From Chara braunii (lineage: Eukaryota > Streptophyta > Charophyceae > Charales > Characeae), in the NCBI GenBank assembly GCA_003427395.1, contig BFEA01000014.1, positions 6,250,420 through 6,314,419 of the forward strand: a stretch of DNA of 64,000 nt, read 5' to 3'. The position numbers were made by a program, and so were the translations under genes. Below, in pieces: positions 53,997 to 63,744 of this stretch. Position 1 is the stretch's first letter. Each line of letters begins with the position of its first letter. The notes under the pieces are model-generated. The model worked only from the letters and a program-made list of their open reading frames with translations, had not been told where the DNA came from and did not search any database.

Positions 53997-54491
53997 CTAG
54001 GTCAAATCCAACCCTTTTCTGTGAGCTCGTTCACTTGCCGACGAAACTCGTCCAACTCGGTCGGAGCCATCCTATGGATTTTCCCTTTAGGTGTCTTGCT
54101 ACTTGGGATGATCTCTATGGCATGACCAACCTCCCTGTCTACGATTCGCGAGGGCTCCTCGAACAAATCAGGGTACTTAGCGACGATTGTCTCTATCTCT
54201 GGGGGTCTTTTAACGACCTCCCCTTTTGCAGAGACATAGACTAAGTACATTCCTTCCTCTTGGTTCTGTTTATAATCAGGGTACTTAGCGATGATTGTCT
54301 AAGCACCCATAGAAGTCAATTAACCTATTGGCTTTATACTTAGCCAGTCTAACGGTCCTCTCATTAGGCAACTCGTGCTTCAACACCTTCGTGGCCCAGT
54401 CAAATTGGGGCTTGGCAACCTCGAGGTAGTACATGCCCAACAACATGTCAAAGGTGAAATCGTCGCTCACCAGGAATGATATCTTATGATT
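53997..54491 (-). pseudogene. Element H protease end and RT entry region
   Basis: The minus strand has HKISFLVSDDFTFDMLLGMY (variant of the ILGMDWL motif), VAKPQFDWATKVLKHELPNE, then PDLFEEPSRIVDREVGHAIE, SSKTPKGKIHRMAPTELDEF and VNELTEKGWI with a TGA at the arginine position, where element F is inserted. A 26-base phrase containing AGGGTACTTAGCGA is repeated at 54169 and 54275. Confidence 0.87.
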
Positions 54492-54899
54492 TCACTCTGG
54501 TAGCACAGTGGGGGGAACTGGCGGAGTGGCAAAAGTCGAATTACCCGTTCGATTTATTTCGCTGTTCAAATGATTTTTTTTTTTATATAAATACTTTTCC
54601 TGTAAAGATCACGATAAAATCTATGGACCCTCCAATTTTCAGAGTTGTTGGGTCATTCTTCTGATCGCGGAAAATCGCGAAAGTTGGGTTATGTTTGTCG
54701 TTGGCCCATACATGGTAGAGTAGCAAAAATGGAAAATGTGACGAAACGGCGCGGCACTTAGCGCGAAAAGTCGCCAAAGTTCGCGCTTGGAAATTTTTGA
54801 ACCGGACCCGCCTGCGCTTCCCGGTCGCCTCCCCCCCTAAGAACCCGGTCCGTAAGGCCAGGAAAGTCCATTTTAGGCCGGCGGGGGGGTGGTGGTGGT
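54492..54899. mobile_element. TTAA-type MITE, left end missing
   Basis: Related to the MITE at 28872-29446 (shared TTTTCCTGTAAAGATCACGA-like block and GGCSGGGGGG end) and ends GGTGGTGGT next to TTAA at 54900-54903. The left terminus is not recognisable, and the element H protease is missing at the same place, so a deletion probably removed both. Confidence 0.65.
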
Positions 54900-54903
54900 T
54901 TAA

Positions 54904-56021
54904 ACCACCAGTACTTGGCCCATACATGGGCCGCGGGCGTTCGCCGTGAACGCGCTGTAGTTTTCGGGGTTCGGGGAAGGCCCGGCAGTGCGATGGAGGA
55001 GGACGTGCGTGGGCCCACAAAAACGGGGCAAATGGACTGTAAGATGTCCTGGTTCTGTGCTATGTGGAAACGTTCGAAGGCTGAAGGCGATGAGGGGGAA
55101 AAGAGGAGAAAAGGAACTGCAACACGAGAAAAAAAAAAAGAACAGATTGTTGCTTTTCTTTCTTTCTTTTTTTTTTGGAAGAAAACTGGTTTTTCATTAG
55201 CACTTTTTAGAATGTATCCGGCTGTACTTGTGGGCACAGTGGATGACTCTGAGGGCTTGGTATCTCTTTTGCCCTTTGTTTTTTTTTTTGTTTTTTTTTT
55301 TTTTTCCGGAAGCAGTATCTCAGCTGTTTGTGCTTCTGCTCCCTGTGAGACACGGGGAGCATTCAATGTTTGCCAACGGTTCCAAGTCCACAGCTTCACT
55401 GTGACGTAGCACTTTCCAGAATGTACATGGCTGCACTTCGGTGCAGCAGAGGATGTATTTGAGGGCATTCACGTTCAGAACTTGGTACCTCTTTTCCCCT
55501 TTGTATTTTTTTTGTTTTCTGTTTTTTTTTTTTTTTTTTGGGAGCAGTATCACGGCTGTTTGTGGTTCTGCTCCCCGTGAGAGACAGGGAGCATTCAATG
55601 CGTGCCAACCGTTTCAATTCCAGGGCTTCACTGTGACGTAGCACTTTCCAGAATGTACATGGCTGCACTTCGCTGCAGCAGCGGATGTATCTGAGGGCAA
55701 TCGCGTTCAGAGCTTGGTACCTTTTTTCTCCTTTGTTTTTTTTTTTGTTTTTTTTTTTCTGTTCAAGATTCTCGGCTGTTTGTGCTTCTGCGGCATTCGA
55801 CGATGCACTTCTGCCCAGGCCATTTTCATGTACACGAGTGGAAACAAGAAAACTATAGCCGCGTTACATTCCAGCTCCTGGCAGCAGGTTCAGAATAAGG
55901 GCGGTACCTGTGCCAAGCATCAAATGTGCCATGTTGGTTCCCGCCCCTGACAGGCTCGACAAAAATGGGCACGCAGGGCATATTCAGGCTCGGCTTCAAT
56001 AGCTGGCCAAGTACTGGTGGT
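54904..56021. mobile_element. TTAA-flanked DNA transposon, 1118 bp, non-autonomous
   Basis: Perfect inverted termini ACCACCAGTACTTGGCC with TTAA on both sides (54900-54903, 56022-56025). It is inserted in the zinc-knuckle codons of element H gag, between GEYGHTQFK and the expected final cysteine. The interior has nearly three tandem copies (starting at 55198, 55407 and 55639) of a block of 209-232 bp beginning TAGCACTTT and including a poly-T run. No transposase. Confidence 0.88.
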
Positions 56022-56026
56022 TTAAA

Positions 56027-56992
56027 CTGCGTATGGCCGTACTCGCCACAGTTTATGCAAGCACCACGCAACCAACGGTCTCGCCACACTTCCTGATCCA
56101 AACTGGCCCGCACCCAAACAGCTATTATGTTTGGGTTGGCGGCTTGCCCTTGACTCCTCTGTTGACCGCCCTTGCTGCGAGGCCAGTCAGTGAGTACACT
56201 GTGATCACCTGGAGCAGTAGGCCCATGGTGTTGTCGAGGCCAGTCAGTGAGTACACTCTGATCACCTGGAGCAGTAGGCCGTGGGTGTCCTGGAATATGA
56301 GACCACCTCCCATCCCATCCTCACGTCAATACTCCTCGCGCACCCCCTATCCCACTATCCTACCTCAGTGTGACCAGCACTCAGGACCATTACCCTACCA
56401 ATGGGCAGGTAACTTGGACTGAACAGCAGTGATAGGCACCAGGGCTGATAGGTTGCCCAGCCCTGGTGGAAGCAGAATCGGACGAACCTTGTCGAATGGG
56501 ATTGCTATCCATCTACGCATGCAAGGACGAGACGCTCGCCTTAAGAATCTTCCTTGTACAGTCAAGGGCCGCGTCATCTAAACCCTCTAGTGCACTCCTC
56601 TAACCTCAGGCGGATCCTTTCTACCTGTTGGAGCTCCATCTTCTCCCTTATAAGATGAGGCGGCAGGTTGGACTGCACACCCGCCATCTGACTAGCGCAG
56701 GCACCTGGCGTATTGGAGAGCTGGTCAGGTTGGCCGGCATGCCCTGACCAGAGGTTGCTGCAGATGTTGCTCAAGTGGTAGCCATTGCTACCACGGAAGC
56801 TGCTGCCAAGGCCCTTGCTTTGACCGCTCCTGCTTCCCTTGCAGCCTCAAGACTGCGGGCCCTAGCTTCGGCCCTTAGTCTTATCTCTTCTCCCGGTTGT
56901 AGGGCCTGGAACACTCTAGGGATTCTAAGCGATGATAGCCTTGTCAACCTCCTAGCGTCAGTTGTACCTTCATCCCCGGCTGATCCACTCAC
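56027..56992 (-). pseudogene. Element H gag (partial)
   Basis: From the right: RLTRLSSLRIPRVFQALQPG, an Ala- and Arg-rich helix (RARSLEAAREAGAVKARAL), MAGVQSNLPPHLIREKMELQ, then at the left ASLDQEVWRDRWLRG and CINCGEYGH, the start of a CCHC knuckle cut by the transposon. Most of the capsid-like region is missing or decayed between 56140 and 56570. A 45-base direct repeat (56183 and 56239) contains GGCCAGTCAGTGAGTACACT. Confidence 0.78.
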
Positions 56993-56999
56993 CGGCTAG

Positions 57000-58264
57000 G
57001 TAGATGTTGTTTGCACTAGTCCTCTCTGGAACCTACCGCAGCATACGTCTGACCAGTTCTAAAAATAAATAAAATAAATATAATGTCCGACGAGTTACCC
57101 AGACTACCAGTTAAGCTGCATCAACAGCACCTACACAAACTGTACACATAGTCTAACTCTATTCTGATTAGTTCTGCACAGAAGCTTCGAGAAGAAGTGA
57201 CTATGGTAGATTACAGTCCTACTCTAGTTTGTCTGTTAGGTGTCAACAGTCTGTCAACCAACTAGTCAAAATAAAATGGACTACTGTGAGCAGGTGTATG
57301 CACAATGAATATGATAGTGATGCACAGTAGAGTTCACAATTGGAATCCCCTTCCCCCATTCCAACGTACATGTGAGCATCATCAAGGGGCAGTGTCGAAG
57401 GTGTGCAACCACGGCCCACCCCTGTGCCCAAGAAGTATGCTTATGACCAGTCCTGCCCTTTGTTTACCCTCGCGTGCAACGAGCCGTACGTCTGACTGAT
57501 CTGGCTGATCAAGAGGCAATTTAAGGACAGCCCCCTAGAGGCCTCATGAATTCTTTAACGTCGCAATCAGGACGACGATCACAGCCAGTGGACAGTTCAG
57601 ACCCCCGCCAGAAATATTTATGGACGGTCTGGAAGCGCCTACGTAGGACTGGTCAGTCCGCACACCCCTTCTATCAGCGCAGCAAAGAGCGTCAATGGAC
57701 AAAGCAGCATGGGCTGCTTGTACTACTCCCATGGGTTGGCACGGTGACCGTGACCCGTGCTTCGACCAGGGCACTTCAGAGGCACCGCCCTCTCCTGCCA
57801 GATGCGCCACCGGGAAGAATGTCGTCTATCAAGGTAGAGCGCACACGAATCCTCACCAAAGAGAGGACATTCAAGTTGGACTCACTTCCTCACGGTAAGA
57901 AGAGATTGAGAGGGTAGATAAGGAATGGGAACAACGTACTTGGAGATAGCTGCCGCCAGCCACAAATTTCTCACCAATTGGGCCGACGTGCATTTCGATG
58001 ACCGGTCAATAGCCTCGGTACCACCCACAATGCAATGCGGTGCCACCTCAGCCAAAATGCCACATCAGCATACTCTCATCATCATACATACATCCGCTGT
58101 CGCCACAGCTCCTACACTGTCGCCACAGCCTTCCAGCGGCCGGCCTCTCCACCTAGGCCCCACTACAATAAACCAGCGCCAAAGTATCCTTACTGCACAT
58201 GAAGCATTATCAGCGCACCAAGTAACAATGTCGTCGGTGACAGGTAAGTGGCGATCACGAACCA
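57000..58264 (-). other. Element H leader
   Basis: Non-coding; 57000-57930 aligns with the element D leader. Near 58040-58060 it holds GCCACCTCAG and GCCACATCAG, variants of the element E motif, and at 58241 CAGGTAAGTG antisense to the element. Confidence 0.72.
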
Positions 58265-58276
58265 GCTCGGATACCA
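58265..58276 (-). other. Element H primer-binding site
   Basis: TGGTATCCGAGC on the sense strand just after the LTR end ...TTCTTTGCA; one mismatch to TGGTATCAGAGC. Confidence 0.87.
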
Positions 58277-58279
58277 AAT

Positions 58280-59664
58280 TGCAAAGAATATGAGTGTGAA
58301 CGGTATACACAAAACCAAGTTACAAAATCACACAGATGTCCAGGTAGTCGTGCCCAAGCAGAGAGTACAAAATGCACTGAGAAACCATCCATATAGAGCA
58401 ATACAATGAAGTAATGAGCCAATGTTCAAGCCCGTAGGCCACACTAACATAGTATCCAAAGTTGCTCCTCTCTGTCTGCGGCCCAGCGCCCAGCCTACTC
58501 TACCCGACTATCCTACGTACAGCTGGTTCACGCAACAGACTCACTTCGACTCTCGAAGACCACTGTCAACACCATAGTCCACCTCTCTTCATGTACTGGG
58601 TACGTATCTCGTCACCCTCAATCAGACCTTGATTACCCCACACTGCGCCTCCTTCCCTGAAGACCACCAGATCGCTCGCTGTACACCCTAATGCCCAGCA
58701 GCCTGGCTATGGCTGCCTGCACCCTGCTGTCCTGTATCGCCCCTCCTCTACTACGCGCCCCGTCAACTTTGGCGGCAGCGCAGCATCAAGCGAGAGCGCA
58801 GCAGCACTTCCGCATTGCCTGCATTGTTGAATATTGAAAATGATATAGCAATTGTAAAACAGGAAAACTCAACAGAATAGCCATGATTTTGACTAACCAG
58901 TGACTTAGTAATTGTGAAATTAAAATCTTTTGTGAACGAGTGGGTGGTCCACTTAAACAATACAATTTGAGTGTACCGTCTTCAAATCATTTTGAAACAA
59001 ACGGTCCATATAAGGAAGAAATGAGAATAAAATACACATCAAAATTAATCCTAAATTAAAATGAAATAATAAATTTGTAGAAAAACCTATCAGCAAGGGA
59101 GTGACTGCGATGTACAACAAAAACAATGGCCAGAATGCTTGGCCTCGGCTGCCTCACTTCTTTTATGGAAGTGGCAGCCTCCTGGATGCTGTGTGTGGCC
59201 TGGCTGGAAGCTTCCAATAGCTTCTGGTTGGGCCTCAGACCCTGCGCCCAGGCTCGAAACTACAGTTGAGGGTCCCTTTTCAGTTGGGCACGGCCTGAGT
59301 CTCCGGACTTGGGCTGTTTGCTGCATCTGTGCAGGGCTCCCAGGCAGGTGCGTAGGCAGTACTGCTTTTCCAAAGGCCGGTGGCCTGCTTCCTAATGTAT
59401 CGGCCCTGCTTTGTGTGTATGTGCCCAGGCGCAACTGTCAAGGCCTGGGCCAACTATATGACACAGCTTAGTGAGGCTCACACGTCTACCCAACCAACCG
59501 GCGTGCTGCGAGAGCTTGAACACCCACATATTGAAATGTTGAATTTTGGTCTCTAATGAATATTCAGGCCCGCCTTCACTTAGGGCGGGCACTCGGCTTG
59601 CTGGGGGCCTTAGCCCAGAACATGTGATGTCTGATAGGGCCCCTTGAGGGCTTGTTCCTCACAT
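58280..59664 (-). repeat. Element H 5' LTR
   Basis: Sense strand TGTGAGGAACAAGCC...CATATTCTTTGCA. It aligns with the solo LTR at 22609-23712 except for an AT-rich insert at about 58820-59127. The conserved GCCCGCCCTAAGTGAAGG stem-loop is near the start (about 59563-59590). Confidence 0.9.
58820..59127. other. AT-rich insertion in the element H LTR
   Basis: About 300 bp, strongly A- and T-rich, absent from the other LTR copies, sitting between GCATTGC and GGCCAGAATGC. No terminal repeats were clear to me; origin unknown. Confidence 0.7.
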
Positions 59665-59770
59665 TAATTAATCGGAACAAAAATTCGGATGTGGAAGATT
59701 TGGGTGGATCAAAAATTTGACTAAAACCAGGGCTCGCGTACAATAACCAACAAGGGACTTTGACGGGCAC
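59665..59770 (-). pseudogene. Pol tail of a second, tandem element H-family copy
   Basis: The minus frame YASPGFSQIFDPPKSSTSEF matches the end of element H pol (HASPGLSQIFGPPKSSISEF at 42470-42530). It sits directly upstream of the LTR, so that LTR is shared between a pol end and a gag start, as in tandem arrays. Confidence 0.78.
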
Positions 59771-60299
59771 TATTGGGCTGGGTCCGGGATTTTAGCGTGG
59801 GATGGCTAGGACGACTTTCATATCAGGCACTATCGGACAGGGACAATAATTTTCTTGTTGAAGGTCGGGTGCGGTGATTCTCCCAGTTCTGTTTGGGCTC
59901 GGGTTAGATTTCCATGCGGGAACAATTGGATGAAAAATAAAAATTAAAATTAAGAAATAGTTATCATAATTGGACCGGACTGAATCCAGTTTGAGAGAGG
60001 ATCGAACAGTGGGCCTGATGGTAAAGGTTGAGCTCAAGCTCTAACCTCAAGGGGCCCGTGACGCTACGTCAGTTACAGAAATTTCCAGCACGGTGCCTTG
60101 GGACAGACGAGTTCGTTCACGCGGTCCATTGGCACTCGGACCGATTTGGGGCAGGGCGCAGTGCGTCCGACCCCATTATTTTGGACTAAATAAAAATGTT
60201 GTTTTTATTCTGTCCCGCAGTTTGTCTACGACTAAAAGAGTTATCAGACATGATAGTGGCATAACTCGTTTCTGGTGACTCTGACTAAGTTGAATTCTT
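59771..60299. other. No gene seen
   Basis: Contains an AT-rich patch near 59930-59970 and no recognisable domain, LTR end or repeat. Confidence 0.5.
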
Positions 60300-61770
60300 A
60301 CAGGTTATAGGGGCCCTGAACAGTTCTCCCGTGGGTGACAGCCACGAAACGGATAGAAGAGTTGGTTCGGCGTGCCAGCAGAACCATCCACCAGTCGAAA
60401 GCGGTCACTTTCCTGCTCTTTGTTTTCTCACTCTCTCCTCTCCCTCTCTCTTCCTTTTGGTTACGAGTCTCCACGGGCATTGATAACGAACGCACAGAAA
60501 GAAACAAACCGAAAATCTTAAAGAAATAGAAGGTAGAACTCCTAGCCGAAGTTGCATTACATTTGGACTAGAGCATTCAATAAAAAACATAAAAAAAATA
60601 AATTCAAATGAGAGGTCTGATCCAGCGACTGAGCCTGATCACTCCAAGTACGAGATCCCCTCGAGTCCAGTCTGAAAAGTTCTATGAACGTACAGCAAAT
60701 CAGACAGCGAGTGACGACATGCAACAATGGAGAATTGAGTGGTCTACAAGGTGCGAGTCAAGCTACGGATGGTGCAATAAAAGCATGCAAAATGTCTCGG
60801 CCGAGATCCCCTCGACAGCGAGTGTCCTAACCAAAAGAATAAACTTTGAATCCCAACGAGAAAGAGAATGAACCCATGTCTAGCAAATTTGGGTCCAAGG
60901 AGTCCTTGTTGCTTGGGCCTCGTTCCACTGGGTCCCTAAGGGTCCCACGTCAGCCGTGACCGAGTCCCAACCAAGAGGAGTCCCATGTGGACCTATTTTC
61001 TGCCTTTGTCGTACTGAAAAACAAATTTTTACTTCCAGAGAGAACTTTCAGACTACAGCCGTTCAGAGATGAAAAGACAAAGCACTGTAGAAGGATTCGA
61101 CATTCAAAGCAAGATACCTTATTCCTCCATCCATGAGGTGAGCAAGTAGATCACACACTCAAACACACAATCAAGACCGTAGAGGAGTTGGAAAGAAACC
61201 CAGAATCACCCCATCAGGAAAAACAATACCATGCATACATACACATGGGCATCCCGTAGGAAAACACTTACTTACCTAAGTGGCCTGAAGTAGAACTCAC
61301 CCCCCTCTCATATGGTCCTCCTGACCCATATAACGTGACGCCTACACTAGTGTCCTATCTCTTAGGAGGGTCTGACGCCTACCCAAGTGCAACGCGTTCC
61401 CTCGTCCATGCTGAAGAACAAAGTAGCAACTTGCAGTTCGTAAATGCAGAATGGCCAGGTCCCTCAAGCTCGCCTAATTGAGGGAACCCCTAAGTGTCTC
61501 CATTGAATCAGATTCCAGGTGCGAATGCGAGTGTCGCCTCTATCAAATGGTCGCATGAAGTCTCAACGAAATGTCTCGCCACCCCAACTTACTCTCCGAC
61601 AACCTGGTCAAGTCCAGTCTCGACCCAACACGACCAAACCAAGTGGGGGCAACTTCCCCATACCACGCTGCCCCACTTACCTTCACGAACCAGCCCTAAC
61701 CATAAGTGGTGCCCTCAACCACTTAGGTAAGGGTTAGGGCAGCAAAGTCAACTCTCGCCAGCAAGTAGAA
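60300..61770 (-). other. Element I leader (element G family)
   Basis: Aligns with the element G leader (35700-37060): shared GTAGAACTCCTAG, CATTTGGACT and AAGTGGCC blocks. A gag start is not preserved. Confidence 0.72.
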
Positions 61771-61773
61771 TCC

Positions 61774-61785
61774 GCTCTGATGCCA
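61774..61785 (-). other. Element I primer-binding site
   Basis: TGGCATCAGAGC, one transition from the element G PBS, next to the LTR end. Confidence 0.82.
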
Positions 61786-61786
61786 G

Positions 61787-62227
61787 TGTTATGATCCTGG
61801 CCAAGTTCGAAGTACAAACTGATGAGAAAGTACAATGCCGTCCAATTGCAAAATAAATGAATGAATTTGAGAGGAGAGAGAGGGAAAGAAGAAGACAAGG
61901 AAGATGTACACCAGCAAAGACCAATGATAATTCCCTCCTTATCGCCAACCACTCTCCTGAGTCTCCTCCTTTTCTCCTCCCCTCTTTATTTCACAATAAA
62001 TAATAATAATAATGTTGAATGGCTGAACCATGATCAATGTCCGAATCACTCTTCTAGTGCAGTTACAACATGAGGTCCACCATAGCCATGGCAACCCTTC
62101 TTCTTCCTCCTCGCTGAGGCTGAGGCTATGGCGGACTACTAGGGCCTTGCCCCGATGTGCAAAAGACAACTCAAAGCAACTATGGCTTGCTTCCTCTCAG
62201 GCTGCCATGCCCGACTCTGCCTCGAAA
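61787..62227 (-). repeat. Element I 5' LTR, truncated
   Basis: Begins TGTTATGATCCTGGCC (plus strand) and follows the element G LTR to CTGCCTCGAAACG, where homology stops. About 60 percent of the LTR is missing. Confidence 0.83.
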
Positions 62228-62743
62228 CGAAAAACAAATCAAAATAAGTGGTATAAAGTAGATTTCCCTAATTTCCAGATTTGTCCAATTGTATTTTGGA
62301 AACATAAACAATATATGGAATACAGTTGTACTCAATTCGGTTGGTAATATTGGAATGTAATCATTATCTATCACTAAAAAAAGTACCAGCAAAAAGATAA
62401 GTCCAATAATACCACCTACATGCTACAGGCAAAGAACTCAGTACATTTCCGTGAACTTCTATCTTTATACATTTTCGTGAATTTCTTCTGTCTTTATATT
62501 GACGCCAATTGTATGGATTTCTTATTCCAATCCGGTTGGTTGGTTGGCCTCTCTGCTGCTGCTGCTGAAAGAAACTAATTTAAGGCCACTGCAGCTTGTA
62601 ACTCAGCCCGCAGCCCTAGAGATGGTGTGAGGGTTTTTCAGAATGAGTGTGTTCTCCAGCATTTTGTGTTCATCACAACTTATCGCTGTTGTATGGACTA
62701 GATGAAGTCCTTGAGCTTTGCACACTCGTGATTGCAATTGGGA
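62228..62743. other. AT-rich unassigned DNA
   Basis: Replaces the rest of the element I LTR and stops at the start of the element J LTR. No coding or repeat signal beyond a (GGTT) run near 62540 and GCT triplets near 62555. Confidence 0.5.
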
Positions 62744-63728
62744 TGCAAGGAAAATAAGCATTAGCGAGATGACAATTCCAGTTCACACCATCACATTGAA
62801 AATAGTCACACTGTGTCCAGAGAGCAGCATTGCACCAATAATACACCAATGGAGGTTCGTAGCACTGAAAACCAATGTTCATGGAGAGCATACTCTCTCC
62901 TCTCAACACAAGAGTCCAGTTCCTTCACACTCACACTCAGCGCCCAGCCTACTCCTACACAGCTACTACAGACTACGAAATGACAATGCAACTGTTGACA
63001 TCAGCGGCAGCCCGAAGTACTTGAAGATGTCGCCCATGCAGACCATCGCCCATACAACGTAAGTGCCCTCACATCATCATCATCCTTCACCTATCCCTTG
63101 ACTACATCCACGTCTGTCCTCTATTTCACCCGAAGACCACCCCTGCGCCTCACTATAGTCCAAGCCCACCAGCTATGGTGGCTGGGCTATGGCGTTGCCC
63201 TCAGCAGCGTCCTTCTTCCCTGCACGACCGCACGTGCTGCACCTCGCCTCTCAGCGCCAACCAGCAGCTGCGAGCTTTTGCTCCAACAGCGCTGCCGCTA
63301 GCATGCGAGTGCCTGAATGAGGCTGCCTGGCCAGAGCTCTTTCCTTTATGGAAAGAATTGTCCTGCTCGTGCAGCCTGGCTGGGCTGGCCTGGGCCCAGA
63401 AGCTTCCGGAAGGCCCCAGGTGGCTGCCTGGATGCGGCAGCCACTGGGCTGCTGGGCCTCGTTCGGTTGGGCGCCCAACTGTCTCTGTATGAGGCTGCGA
63501 ATCACACCCAGGGCCTGCGTTCTTTGGAAAGGCTCGGAAGGCCGTGGAAATGTCTGTGTTGCTCGGCCTGTGTTTCTTTCAACCAGCTGGCGTGTCGCAA
63601 CTGCCTGGACCCCAAATATGAAATTGACAGTCGAAGACCTTTTGCAAAAAGCCAGGCCCGCCTTCACTTAGGGCGGGTAAGGCTGCAAACAGGGTCCCAT
63701 AGGCCTACCGAGGACCCTGATCCTCGCA
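62744..63728 (-). repeat. Element J 3' LTR (TGNGAGG family)
   Basis: Sense strand TGCGAGGATCAGGG...TTATTTTCCTTGCA. It aligns with the LTRs at 22609 and 58280 and has the GCCCGCC stem-loop at about 63655-63680. Confidence 0.87.
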
Positions 63729-63744
63729 TTCCCTCCTCCTTTAC
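63729..63744 (-). other. Element J polypurine tract
   Basis: GTAAAGGAGGAGGGAA on the sense strand directly before the LTR. Confidence 0.85.

Larger units (their letters stand above)
42453..59664 (-). mobile_element. Element H: gypsy element split by element F and by MITEs
   Basis: On the minus strand: 5' LTR (58280-59664), PBS, leader, gag (56027-56992), two MITEs in place of the gag end and protease, protease end and RT entry (54002-54490), element F inserted in RT, rest of RT, RNase H, integrase and chromo-like tail (42453-45251). The two flanks of F join with a single CTAG copy to give an in-frame W-I-stop-P-S-I-S-P-F block. The 3' LTR is missing. Confidence 0.85.

Noticed and set aside
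54758-55468. 236-residue minus ORF with a poly-Lys stretch
   Set aside because: Crosses the boundary of two MITEs and their poly-T runs; lysines come from A/T homopolymers.
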